This document shows positions 7,989 through 16,485 of a stretch of 56,968 bases of DNA, one piece after another. The DNA comes from Alphaproteobacteria bacterium (GTDB lineage: Bacteria > Pseudomonadota > Alphaproteobacteria > UBA6615): NCBI GenBank assembly GCA_002722515.1, contig PBMH01000008.1, positions 26,142-83,109 on the forward strand. The letters run 5' to 3'. Below the pieces are notes generated by a model that was not told the DNA's origin, made no database searches, and saw nothing but the letters and a program-made list of their open reading frames with translations. A program made the position numbers and the translations under genes. Each line of letters starts with the position of its first letter. The first letter of the stretch is position 1.

Positions 7989-9176
7989 ATGCCTGATAGA
8001 AACACGTTCGTTTCCGCCGGCGCATCAGAGTTGAAATTGCGTGCAGCGGCGTTGGAGCCGGATCTCGTTGCGCGGGCTGCTGCGACGGAGGCTCTGCGCC
8101 GCCTGCCGGACGAGACAATCGCTGAGCTGAAGGTGACCGGGCTACACCGTATCTGCCAGCCCGCACGTTTCGGAGGTGCGGAGGCGTCGCTGAACGAGGC
8201 CTGCGATATTGTAGCTATGTTGGCGCGCGGCTGCAGCTCAACCGGCTGGGTAGTAGGCGTTTACACCGACCACCAAATCCTGATTGGGATGTTCGATCCA
8301 CGTGCGGCCGATGATGTGTGGGGTGAAAACCCTGACGCCCTAGTTTCTGCTGGGTTTACCCCGGGCGGAAAGAATGAACGGGTTGATGGTGGCTGGCAGA
8401 TCTCCGGCAGCTGGGATTGGTCGAGTGGCTGTGATCACGCAGACTGGCTGATTCTGGGGTGCCTGCTGCCTACAGGAAAAGACGATGTAATCGAGCCGAA
8501 TTATTGTGTCGTCTCGCGCGACGATGTGACCCTAGAAGACAATTGGCATGTGATGGGATTGTCTGGGAGCGGTAGCAAAAGCCTACATGTTGAGAGTGCT
8601 TTTGTGCCGGATTATCGCGCATTGTCTTTTCGTATGGCAGGCGCGGGAGGCGCAGCTCGCGGGCAGACAGATGCGCCGGCGCTCTACCGGCTTCCACATC
8701 CGCCATGCGTTCCGTTCATGCTCGCCGCGCCGGCGCTAGGCATCGCGGAGAGCCTACTTGATTTAGTAATTTCGCAGATGGTTGAGCGTAGTTCGCGCGG
8801 AGTGGGTTTGGCAGAACATCAGACTATCCAGTTACATATCGCTGAGGCGGCAGCTCAGATTGATGCAGCGAGGCTAATGATGGCACGCGACACGGGCGAG
8901 GCAATGGAGGCGATGCGTGAAGGCCGTGAGCTGGGTGAGATGGAGCGGGTACGCAACCGCCGGGACCAGGCCTATCTGGTGCGCGAGTGTCGGGCTGCGG
9001 TGGACCGGCTGTTCACCACGCTGGGCGGAGACGGTATTTTTTTGGACAATGCGCTGCAGCGGAAGTTCCGTGATATGCATGCCATTAGTGGCCATTTCGC
9101 TCTCAACTGGGACGTCGCCGCTACCACCTATGGCCGAGTAACGCTGGGCCTTGAGTCGACCACACACTTGAAGTAA
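7989..9176 (+). CDS. Flavin-dependent monooxygenase, acyl-CoA dehydrogenase fold (HpaH/HsaA-like)
   Basis: Protein of 395 residues in the group of two-component flavin monooxygenases built on the acyl-CoA dehydrogenase fold. The group includes p-hydroxyphenylacetate hydroxylase C2, HsaA and DszC. The N-terminal helical domain ends in GCSSTGWVVGVYTDHQ. The central beta domain has GGWQISGSWDWSSGCDHADW, typical of this group. The C-terminal domain has FTTLGGDGIFLDNALQRKFRDMHA, with the His-containing end motif. Such enzymes use reduced FMN or FAD from a separate reductase, and none is visible nearby. The likely role is aromatic hydroxylation; the substrate is unknown. Confidence 0.82.
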   Translation: MPDRNTFVSAGASELKLRAAALEPDLVARAAATEALRRLPDETIAELKVTGLHRICQPARFGGAEASLNEACDIVAMLARGCSSTGWVVGVYTDHQILIGMFDPRAADDVWGENPDALVSAGFTPGGKNERVDGGWQISGSWDWSSGCDHADWLILGCLLPTGKDDVIEPNYCVVSRDDVTLEDNWHVMGLSGSGSKSLHVESAFVPDYRALSFRMAGAGGAARGQTDAPALYRLPHPPCVPFMLAAPALGIAESLLDLVISQMVERSSRGVGLAEHQTIQLHIAEAAAQIDAARLMMARDTGEAMEAMREGRELGEMERVRNRRDQAYLVRECRAAVDRLFTTLGGDGIFLDNALQRKFRDMHAISGHFALNWDVAATTYGRVTLGLESTTHLK

Positions 9177-9197
9177 CCAGCATTTCAATGCCCTGCG

Positions 9198-10124
9198 CTA
9201 TGTATGCTTTGCTGCGTCCAGATAACGCGTGTTGATATAATGCTCGGGCCCGTGCAGGTCATCGGGGGCGGTGCCGAATTCGCGCCGCAGATCGAGCACT
9301 GTGGCGATGCCGGGCATATCGAAAGCTCCATCCCGGCGCATGCCGGTCGCTTTATCGAAAAACACATCGCAGGCCGCGGCAGCTATTGTCCGGGGCATTT
9401 GGGGCATTTTCTCTGCGAGTATATCAAGGGCGCGGTCTCGGTTGGCAGGTTCGTAGAGCCAGCTAACCGACTCCAGCCAGCCGGCAATGAAGTGTGAAAG
9501 ATCTTCCGCATTCTCTTCGGCCCATGCAACTCGTGCGCCGCCAACGATTCCCTGATATGAGTTAAGAACGTCTGCCGCGCGAGCCAGAACGTGATGGCCC
9601 TTTGACGCGCCCATTATTTCGAAAGGTGTAACCTGCAGCGTACCTTTCTGTTCGGGGTGCTCCATCATCGATTGCCAGCGTTGCATAACACCGCCTGTAG
9701 ACATCCACTCGATATCGTTTTCGTCGATACCGTTCAGTGCCAGCATACGACGGAGCACGAAGGCAAAACCGGTGGTCAGTGCATCGGCGGTGAGAATCTT
9801 GCCGGGTAGGTCGGCAAACGAGGTGATGTCCTCCTGGACGACGAAACGCAGGAAGGCGTCGTCGGAGCCCATGAAGGCGAATAGGTTGGTGTCACCCTCG
9901 GCTGGGACCTCCCCCTGACCCTCTTTGTAGGCGATGATGTTATCGATCGCTGTGAGCACGATGTCGAATTTGCCTGCCGCGACCCCGGTTAGTTGTTCAA
10001 CCGAATTGGGTGTGAAAACAATTTCGAGGTCGATCCCGCGTCTGGAAAAGAAGCCCATTTCTTGGCCGGCCCATATGGGGATGTTGATAGCTCCGGGAAA
10101 TACGTTAATTTTTAGCGTTCGCAT
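9198..10124 (-). CDS. NMT1/THI5-like substrate-binding protein without signal peptide
   Basis: Protein of 308 residues with the periplasmic-binding fold of the NMT1/THI5/SsuA type. It opens with the typical first strand and helix (NVFPGAINIPIWAGQEMGFFSRRGIDLEI) and continues with VEQLTGVAAGKFDIVLTAIDNIIAYKEGQG. The ATG at 10124 has an AAGGGG RBS. An extension to 10193 adds residues that also do not look like a signal peptide. Without export the protein would be cytosolic, unlike most ABC-transport relatives, and no ABC permease or ATPase gene is near. It could be a ligand sensor or an enzyme of the THI5-like branch. It converges with the monooxygenase gene. Confidence 0.75.
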   Translation of the reverse strand: MRTLKINVFPGAINIPIWAGQEMGFFSRRGIDLEIVFTPNSVEQLTGVAAGKFDIVLTAIDNIIAYKEGQGEVPAEGDTNLFAFMGSDDAFLRFVVQEDITSFADLPGKILTADALTTGFAFVLRRMLALNGIDENDIEWMSTGGVMQRWQSMMEHPEQKGTLQVTPFEIMGASKGHHVLARAADVLNSYQGIVGGARVAWAEENAEDLSHFIAGWLESVSWLYEPANRDRALDILAEKMPQMPRTIAAAACDVFFDKATGMRRDGAFDMPGIATVLDLRREFGTAPDDLHGPEHYINTRYLDAAKHT

Positions 10125-10176
10125 TTTTCCCCTTTGGCTCTGTGCGTGTTCAGAAAAGAATTTTGAGTATTGTGTT

Positions 10177-10698
10177 ATGAATGAAGTAACCACTATCTCA
10201 TATGCTGGCCGACATACAATCGACGTAGTGCCGGGTCGTGCTCTGCGGCTCAGTGATGGTAACTATCCAGTGTTTATGCCGCCTCCGCGTAGCGCGGTTG
10301 CGGCGCCGGATGATTGCCTGCTGTTTTTGCGCTGGCTGCATCTGAGCCTTTTGGGTGTTTTCGAAGTTGCTCCCCGTCGTTGGATTGACAACTATTTTGA
10401 TGCAGTCATTTCGCACGCCGATTCTGAAAAGGACAACTTATTGGAGCCTGCCGGTAGCTCGGATGTTGAGAATGGATACAGGGCTTGGTGCTACGCTGCT
10501 TATCGTCCCCTGATACATGCATCGTTTATTCTGGCTGGCCGAGAGGTCAAGGCGCCCATAATGTTTTGGCTAGCTGATGGTCCCTATTGTCCAACAACGG
10601 GTGTTCCGCCACAAACTAAGCTCCTGGATCATTTGTCTGGCGTTGTGGCGCCTCACCATCCTTTCGTGCGCCGCCCCCTCGCCGGCCTACTTTGTTAG
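10177..10698 (+). CDS. Hypothetical protein, unrecognised
   Basis: ORF of 173 residues from the ATG at 10177, divergent from the NMT1-like gene (52 bases apart) and ending two bases from the stop of the LVIVD-repeat gene on the other strand. Composition is protein-like, with tryptophans and acidic residues spread through it, for example LLFLRWLHLSLLGVFE and RRWIDNYFDAVISHAD. No signal peptide, membrane segment or known motif was recognised. A longer reading from 9934 lies over the NMT1-like gene and is not accepted. The RBS is weak (GAG about 10 bases upstream). Coding status rests on length and on filling an otherwise empty gap. Confidence 0.5.
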   Translation: MNEVTTISYAGRHTIDVVPGRALRLSDGNYPVFMPPPRSAVAAPDDCLLFLRWLHLSLLGVFEVAPRRWIDNYFDAVISHADSEKDNLLEPAGSSDVENGYRAWCYAAYRPLIHASFILAGREVKAPIMFWLADGPYCPTTGVPPQTKLLDHLSGVVAPHHPFVRRPLAGLLC

Positions 10699-10699
10699 A

Positions 10700-11911
10700 C
10701 TAAATATTTAGTTCTAAGCAGTAGAGGCCACCTGCATGCCGATCGACACAATAAACGGTCCGGTTCTCATCCACATACACGTCATTGATTTGGGCAGTTG
10801 CGACCGGTGAGTTATCTGGTTTGGGGGGCACAAAATAGGCGACCTCCTTGGGCTGATAAGGATTTGATACGTCAAAAACCCTAAGGCCGCCGTTGAAAAA
10901 GGTACCAAAGATCAGATCATCTGACTGGAAAGATGGCCCCGGACGGTTTTCATGCGTGTTATGGGCGCCGAAGCGGCCGCCACGGCCGCGGAAGTCGTCT
11001 AGCGGCGGCATTGGGAAGGTTCCGATTGGTATCAGATTGTCCTCCTGCCGCGCGTCTACCACCCACGCGAGTTTTGGCCAGTCCACGCCGTCGTCGCGCA
11101 CACATTCATCCGTTATAATGAGAATATCTTTGCTAAATAGCGGCAGTACGGTATGTGCGAAACCTGGGTAGGGCGGGTGAGGGTTCCACTCACCTATTAC
11201 CTTTGGTTCTGCTTTGTTCGAAATATCCATAATAAACGATCCGCCATCTAGATAGGCTAGATAAAGCCTATCAGGTCGCTCCGGGTAAACGTTGGTATTG
11301 TGGGCTCGAAAACCGGAATCAAATACTGGATGACGTGTCGGGGGTGGCGCTTCGTCCCCTTCACGCGTCCCCGGGTACCACCAACGGCCCGCTTCTATGG
11401 GGTTTGAGGGGTCCCGCACATCTATGCAGCGGTAGAACTGATCATCGTTTGGGTTTGTTGGCACAAAGTCGTTAGATCCACTGGCACAGTGCACATACTC
11501 TCCGTCAACAAACCAGACTTGGTGAACCCCTCGTGAGTGCGGCCCTGAACAGTCGAAGAAGGAGATTGACTTTGGATTCTCAGGTGTCGCGATATCGAAT
11601 AGCTCGACGCCCACCTTTTCCATGTTTACGCCTGGTGTTTGATAGGCAACAGCCATGATGTCTCCGGTTACCTCAAGCGAGTTAGACCGCATCTCCATGA
11701 CCGGAAGATCAGTTTGAATTATTACTTTCGGACTTTTTGGGTTTGTAACGTCGACACCGGTGAAGTTCTTGGGGGCAGACTCATGAGCGAGCCAAAGGAT
11801 TCGCCGTCCGTCCCCCGCCACTTGCATTGAAATTCCCTCGCCCATACCGCCGAAACCGACAAGGTTATCTTCAGACAGCAAAGTCATATTATGAATTTCT
11901 GAGGCGGCCAT
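10700..11911 (-). CDS. LVIVD-repeat beta-propeller protein
   Basis: Protein of 403 residues made of LVIVD-type propeller repeats. Recurring units of the form FDI/FDVSNP..P appear (VDVTNPKSPKVI, FDIATPENPKSI, IDVRDPSNPIEA, MDISNKAEPKVI, FDVSNPYQPKEV). There is no signal peptide, so it should be cytosolic, although many LVIVD proteins are exported. A strong RBS (AAGGAG) precedes the ATG. It is the last gene of the operon that also contains the molybdenum-hydroxylase subunit and the second TTT transporter, 53 bases upstream. Its histidine- and acid-rich segments (GFRAHNTNVYPE, GRFGAHNTHENRPGPS) are conserved-looking and could hold a metal, perhaps for an enzymatic role. The function is not known. 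Confidence 0.8.
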   Translation of the reverse strand: MAASEIHNMTLLSEDNLVGFGGMGEGISMQVAGDGRRILWLAHESAPKNFTGVDVTNPKSPKVIIQTDLPVMEMRSNSLEVTGDIMAVAYQTPGVNMEKVGVELFDIATPENPKSISFFDCSGPHSRGVHQVWFVDGEYVHCASGSNDFVPTNPNDDQFYRCIDVRDPSNPIEAGRWWYPGTREGDEAPPPTRHPVFDSGFRAHNTNVYPERPDRLYLAYLDGGSFIMDISNKAEPKVIGEWNPHPPYPGFAHTVLPLFSKDILIITDECVRDDGVDWPKLAWVVDARQEDNLIPIGTFPMPPLDDFRGRGGRFGAHNTHENRPGPSFQSDDLIFGTFFNGGLRVFDVSNPYQPKEVAYFVPPKPDNSPVATAQINDVYVDENRTVYCVDRHAGGLYCLELNI

Positions 11912-11964
11912 TGACTGATCTCCTTTGAATTTATTCTTTTTTATTTTTCTACCATCTATCTGAA

Positions 11965-14310
11965 TTATAAGCTCTTTTGTTTTGCTTCATAAATTGCCTT
12001 CCACACCCGCTCGGGCGTGGCAGGCATGTCGATGTGGCGGATGCCTAGCGGCTTTAGTGCATCGCAAACCGCGTTCATGACCGATGGTAGGGCACCCACG
12101 GTGCCGGCTTCGCCGGCGCCCTTTAGGCCCATCGGGTTGTTCTTCGATGGTATATTGTGTTCGTGCACGTCAAAGTATGGAAAGTCATCGGCCCTCGGCA
12201 TTGTGTAGTCCATGAAGGACCCTGTAAGCAACTGGCCGCTAGCCGGGTCATAGACGACGCGTTCAAGTAGAGCTTGACCTGCGCCTTGGACAACGCCGCC
12301 ATGGATCTGTCCCTCTACCATCATCGGGTTGAGTGCGACCCCGACATCGTCGACCACGGTGTAGGAGATAATCTCTACTACGCCTGTCTCTGGGTCGATC
12401 TCGACCTCACAAGCATGTGCCCCATTCGGGTAGGTCGGGCCTGGTGGCACGATTATAGCTGTCTCCGACAGGCCAAGCTCCAACTCTTGGGGCATTCGCG
12501 CTGGCATATAGGCTGACTTTGCTACTTCGGTCAGGGAGATCATGCGGTCGGTGCCCGACACGGTAAAGATGCCATCCTCGAATTGGATATCGGCTGCTGC
12601 GGCTTCGAGCAGATGGGCCGCGATAAGGGTGGCGCGCGCGATGATTTTCTCCGATGCGCGCAGCAGCGCTGCGCCACCAACACTGATCGAGCGTGAGCCA
12701 AACGTCCCCTTGCCGTGGTGGACTAGGTCTGTGTCACCGTACTGTACGCGGATCGAATTGAACGGTATGCCCAGTGCTTCGGAAGCTATCTGTGCGAATG
12801 CGGTTTCGTGCCCTTGTCCATGGGAATGGGTGCCCATTAGCACCGATACACCACCGTCGGTATCGAACCGCACCGAGGCACTTTCCTCGTTTGGAAGTGG
12901 CAGGGGGCCGCCAGCGATCTCGATCACAATGGCGAGACCCATTCCGCGCATTTTTCCGCGCTTGGCAGCCTCGGCCCTGCGGGTCTCGAACCCATTCCTG
13001 TCGGCTGCCGCCACCACTCGTTCTAGGCATCCGGAAAAATCACCACTGTCGTAGGTAAATATGAAGCCGGTGTCGTATGGTAGGGCTTCGTTGGGGATTA
13101 GGTTTCGGCGGCGAAGCTCAACGGGATCGATATCTAAGTCGAATGCGGCTGCATCGATCAGCCTTTCGAGCCCATAGGAAGCCTCGGGTCTACCCGCCCC
13201 ACGATACGTGGCGGTAGGGCTCGTGTGGGTAAAGACACCGCGCGCCTCAACATGCAAATGAGGAGTGGTGTAGACGCCCGAAAGTCCACCGAGATTATTG
13301 GTTGGTGAGTGGGGGCCTGTATTGCTTAGGTAACCCCCGAGCGCCGCGTCGGTGGATACCCGTAGCGCCTGAAATTTGCCATCGGCGTCAAGCGCAAGCT
13401 CAGCCCGGGAGACATTGTCGCGAGCATGATAGTCACTTGACAGACCCTCGGTACGGGTGGCGGTGAAGCGGACCGGTCGGCCTAAGCGCTTCGCCGCCCA
13501 AAGGACCAGTGCATGCTCAGCAAACGGGCTGCCGCGCATGCCGAATCCGCCCCCCATGTCGGGTGAAATAACACGCAGTTTTCCCTCGGGAATTGCGAAA
13601 ACATTTTTCGCAAGGTCGGATCGCAGGCGGTGAGGTGACTGGACACCGGCATATAAAGTGTAACGTTCCCCCAGCGGGTCGTAAAAACCGATCGCAGCAC
13701 GCATCTCCATGGTGTTTGTAGAGACGCGGCTGATTTCATAGTCGAGCGCGACGACATGCTCGGCCTTGGCGAAGGCGGCATCGGTGGCGTCCTTATCGCC
13801 GATTGAGAACACAAAGCTCTCGTTACGAGGAACAGTCCCCCAGACCGATGGCGCATCTGGATTACGTGCCAAGCCCGTTTGGGTGATTGGTTTGCGTGGC
13901 TCATAATCAACCATAATCGCTTCAGCCGCGTCGACGGCCTGTGCGTAGGTCTCTGCGATGACAGCTGCGACGGCCATGCCAACAAGATGCACTTCATGGC
14001 CAGCGAGTAGCGGATAGGGGGGCTCAACCATGGGCGAACCGTCGCGCTGGTGACGTTTTACCCCGCAGGCCAACCCGCCAATTCCGTCTGCCACTAGGTC
14101 GGCATGGGTTAGCACAGCAACTACCCCTGGCATCGCTGCTGCGGCTTTAGTGTCAATATCGCGAACTGCAGCAGCAGCGTGGGGGGAACGCAGCACCGCC
14201 ATATGAGCAGCGCCTGGAACCTTACGGTCGTCGGTGTAGTTGCCTCGCCCTGTCAGCAGACGACGGTCTTCCACACGCGGCACCGATTGTCCGACGCCAA
14301 ATTCACGCAT
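11965..14310 (-). CDS. Molybdenum hydroxylase large subunit (CoxL/xanthine dehydrogenase family)
   Basis: Molybdopterin-binding subunit of 781 residues, full length for the family. The N-terminal a/b-hammerhead domain begins at GVGQSVPRVEDRRLLTGRGNYTDD. The cofactor-binding motifs GGGFGMRG, TYRGAGRPEASYG and GTHSHGQGHETAFAQIA are all present. The catalytic glutamate lies in the C-terminal GLKGAGEAGTVGALP. The TYRGAGR motif is the form II type, not the CO-oxidising form I, so a hydroxylase or dehydrogenase of an organic substrate is expected. The usual partner genes (FAD-binding CoxM, 2Fe-2S CoxS) are missing from both sides. The protein may pair with subunits encoded elsewhere. It lies between tctA and the LVIVD gene in one operon. 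Confidence 0.9.
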   Translation of the reverse strand: MREFGVGQSVPRVEDRRLLTGRGNYTDDRKVPGAAHMAVLRSPHAAAAVRDIDTKAAAAMPGVVAVLTHADLVADGIGGLACGVKRHQRDGSPMVEPPYPLLAGHEVHLVGMAVAAVIAETYAQAVDAAEAIMVDYEPRKPITQTGLARNPDAPSVWGTVPRNESFVFSIGDKDATDAAFAKAEHVVALDYEISRVSTNTMEMRAAIGFYDPLGERYTLYAGVQSPHRLRSDLAKNVFAIPEGKLRVISPDMGGGFGMRGSPFAEHALVLWAAKRLGRPVRFTATRTEGLSSDYHARDNVSRAELALDADGKFQALRVSTDAALGGYLSNTGPHSPTNNLGGLSGVYTTPHLHVEARGVFTHTSPTATYRGAGRPEASYGLERLIDAAAFDLDIDPVELRRRNLIPNEALPYDTGFIFTYDSGDFSGCLERVVAAADRNGFETRRAEAAKRGKMRGMGLAIVIEIAGGPLPLPNEESASVRFDTDGGVSVLMGTHSHGQGHETAFAQIASEALGIPFNSIRVQYGDTDLVHHGKGTFGSRSISVGGAALLRASEKIIARATLIAAHLLEAAAADIQFEDGIFTVSGTDRMISLTEVAKSAYMPARMPQELELGLSETAIIVPPGPTYPNGAHACEVEIDPETGVVEIISYTVVDDVGVALNPMMVEGQIHGGVVQGAGQALLERVVYDPASGQLLTGSFMDYTMPRADDFPYFDVHEHNIPSKNNPMGLKGAGEAGTVGALPSVMNAVCDALKPLGIRHIDMPATPERVWKAIYEAKQKSL

Positions 14311-14372
14311 TAAAGACCCCGATTAATCGCCCGGCCTTTAGGCTCTCTGAAGAAACCATCAGTTGCCAAAGG

Positions 14373-15923
14373 CTAGGAGTCTCTTCCAGCTTCTTCGTTC
14401 GCCGCCTTCTCTTCGCTCGCTGCTAGCGCGGCCTCACCTTCCTCGACCGCTTTATCCCAAGCTTTGGGTTTGAACGAATAGTAGAGCGCGACAACAATCA
14501 TGAAAATAATTAGGTCTGAAATCCAACGGCTGAAGATAAAGGATAATGGGCTATCATCCGAGACGACTAAAACGTTTTTCAATCCTTCTTCAGCTATCGG
14601 GCCCAAGATAATGCCCAGAAGGATCCCCGCAGGTGAAAAGTTATATTTGTGTGCTAGATAACCCACTATACCCATGGCGATCATGATCCAAACATCCCAT
14701 GGATTTCCGCTCGCAGCAAAAGTGCCGACGACGCAGAAAATCATGATGATTGGCGCCAAGAGCCCGCGAGGGAACAGGGTGACATAAGCCATCACCCGCG
14801 CCAGAACGGCGGCAATTCCACCCATGAAGAAATTCGCGAGTATAAACCCCCAAATTACGGTGAAGATAACTTCCGGCGAATCCCTGAAGAGACGATCGCC
14901 AGGCTGCAGGCCATGGATCATAAGCGCCCCCAGGATAACCGCCGCAGATATGCCCCCCGGGATACCGAGAACAAACATTGGGATTAGTGATGTTCCAGTG
15001 ACACCGTTGTTAGAGCCCTCAGTGGCGGCGAGCCCTTTTATCTCGCCTTCACCGAATTTATCGCCCGGTTTCCCGCGCTGAATTTCCCATGAGTAAGCAA
15101 TCCACTGGGCAACGCTGCCTCCTGCTGCTGGCACCACACCCATAATCAGCCCTGTCACCCAACCACGGACAAGCGACCACCGGCAGTGCATAATTTCGCT
15201 TAATCTTGGCCAAATGTTCCAGCTTAACTTGGAGCGGCCAGATATGTTGGATAGGGGGCTGCCTTCGCAGAGGGTCAGCGCTTGCGCAAAGGCAAAGAGC
15301 CCTATTACCGCGGGCAGAATTCCAACCCCGGAGTAAAGTCCGTCCAGCCCATAGGTAAATCGAGGGAATGACGACGCAGAATCAACACCTACGGTGCTAA
15401 CCAAGAGACCGAACAGGCCGGCAATTAGTCCTTTGAGCACCGAACCAAATGAAACCGCTGCGATCGCCGTTAGCCCCAACAGCGCGACCACAAAATACTC
15501 AGACGGACCGAACAGCAAAGAGACTTTGGCCAAAGGCGGCGCAAGATAAAGCAAAGCGAAGCCGCTTATCAGCCCGCCCATAACGGATGCAAAAGTTGAC
15601 ATGCGAATGGCTTCGATCGCACGGCCCCTCTTGGTTAACTCATAACCTTCAATTGATGAGGCTGCCGAGGCCGACGTACCGGGCGCGCGAAGCAGTATGG
15701 CCGTAAAAGACCCGCCATAGATCCCCGCAGCGTACGTTGACACCATCAGGATCAGAGCAGTTTCCGCTGGCCACTCGAACGAAATGGGTATCATCAATGC
15801 GATGGCCATCGGGGGGCCGAGGCCAGGGATTGCCCCGATTATAAGGCCAACGACGATTCCCACGAACATCGCCCCCATATTAGGAAGCGAGAGCACATTA
15901 ATAAGAAAATCAAAACTTTCCAT
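14373..15923 (-). CDS. tctA: TTT transporter large permease subunit (TctA family), second copy
   Basis: Permease of 516 residues with about 12 membrane segments. It carries the TctA signatures GLIIGAIPGLGPPMAIAL at the N-terminus, LLRAPGTSASAASSIEGYEL, and the mid-protein MGVVPAAGGSVAQWIAY followed by AATEGSNNGVTG. The C-terminal tail is long, acidic and alanine-rich. It is 20 bases downstream of the TctB gene and followed by the molybdenum-hydroxylase gene after 62 bases. It is clearly divergent from the first TctA in this window, so the two transporters probably carry different ligands. Confidence 0.95.
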   Translation of the reverse strand: MESFDFLINVLSLPNMGAMFVGIVVGLIIGAIPGLGPPMAIALMIPISFEWPAETALILMVSTYAAGIYGGSFTAILLRAPGTSASAASSIEGYELTKRGRAIEAIRMSTFASVMGGLISGFALLYLAPPLAKVSLLFGPSEYFVVALLGLTAIAAVSFGSVLKGLIAGLFGLLVSTVGVDSASSFPRFTYGLDGLYSGVGILPAVIGLFAFAQALTLCEGSPLSNISGRSKLSWNIWPRLSEIMHCRWSLVRGWVTGLIMGVVPAAGGSVAQWIAYSWEIQRGKPGDKFGEGEIKGLAATEGSNNGVTGTSLIPMFVLGIPGGISAAVILGALMIHGLQPGDRLFRDSPEVIFTVIWGFILANFFMGGIAAVLARVMAYVTLFPRGLLAPIIMIFCVVGTFAASGNPWDVWIMIAMGIVGYLAHKYNFSPAGILLGIILGPIAEEGLKNVLVVSDDSPLSFIFSRWISDLIIFMIVVALYYSFKPKAWDKAVEEGEAALAASEEKAANEEAGRDS

Positions 15924-15943
15924 AACGACTAGCTTTCTCGGTC

Positions 15944-16393
15944 CTAAAAGAGAATCCCCTCAGGTAAATATGCATCTAGGGCTAGGGTAAAAAATGCATA
16001 AAGCACTGGGAATAATATTGCCGCAGTCAAAAATATGACCTTGTGGTTTCGAAGACCAACCATGTATGTGACAATAAAATAAAACACAAACGAGGATGTA
16101 TAAAAGCCAACCTTTATAACGGCGATAGAATAAAGAATTCCGACTATAATGATGTAGAATGGCTTCCACGCCCGATATGAGAAATCAAATTTTACAGATC
16201 CCTCTAGGCGTTCAATATCTCGAGCCATAAAGGACCTTATAAGCATACCCAATGCCAGAACCATCGTTCCGATGGAGGCAAAATCTGGGAATGCATCGGA
16301 CCGTCCAGGCCAATCTCTGGTCAAAAAATAAACTATTCCACCGGCAATAATTAAACCGATAGAAACAAGTCGCTCTGCCAATAATCTGGTCAT
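15944..16393 (-). CDS. tctB: TTT transporter small membrane subunit (TctB family), second copy
   Basis: Protein of 149 residues with four hydrophobic segments. The N-terminus has ISIGLIIAGGIVYFLTRDWP-like character, and a conserved FP.F...G.MVLALGMLIRSF-like stretch follows at residues 35-53, the usual TctB arrangement. A pair of segments in the C-terminal half completes it. It sits between the binding-protein and permease genes of the second TTT operon. A GC-rich stem-loop separates it from the binding-protein gene upstream. Confidence 0.85.
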   Translation of the reverse strand: MTRLLAERLVSIGLIIAGGIVYFLTRDWPGRSDAFPDFASIGTMVLALGMLIRSFMARDIERLEGSVKFDFSYRAWKPFYIIIVGILYSIAVIKVGFYTSSFVFYFIVTYMVGLRNHKVIFLTAAILFPVLYAFFTLALDAYLPEGILF

Positions 16394-16429
16394 TAAGACA
16401 GCTCTATATTAACGGTAGATTTATTAGCG

Positions 16430-16461
16430 CCACGCCCCGCCAAATATTCGACGGGGCGTGG
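16430..16461 (-). terminator. Intercistronic stem-loop after second tctC
   Basis: Perfect 10-base inverted repeat (CCACGCCCCG / CGGGGCGTGG) with a 12-base loop, 24 bases past the stop of the second tctC and before tctB. No T-run follows on the minus strand. It has the same position as the stem-loop in the first TTT operon and probably acts as a 3'-end stabiliser or partial terminator. Confidence 0.65.
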
Positions 16462-16485
16462 TCAGACTAACCTATTTTTGATTTT

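Noticed and set aside
7876-8166. Longer N-terminus of the cupin protein, up to 8166
   Set aside because: The added residues are proline/arginine-rich, lie over the divergent monooxygenase gene and are unlike cupin N-termini. The ATG at 7875 has a strong RBS.
9934-10176. Longer reading of the hypothetical protein from 9934
   Set aside because: It runs antisense through the NMT1-like gene. The composition changes at 10177, where an ATG begins the non-overlapping part.
12542-13054. 170-residue plus-strand ORF
   Set aside because: It lies fully antisense to the molybdenum-hydroxylase gene, whose motifs are intact, and has serine/proline/arginine-rich shadow composition.
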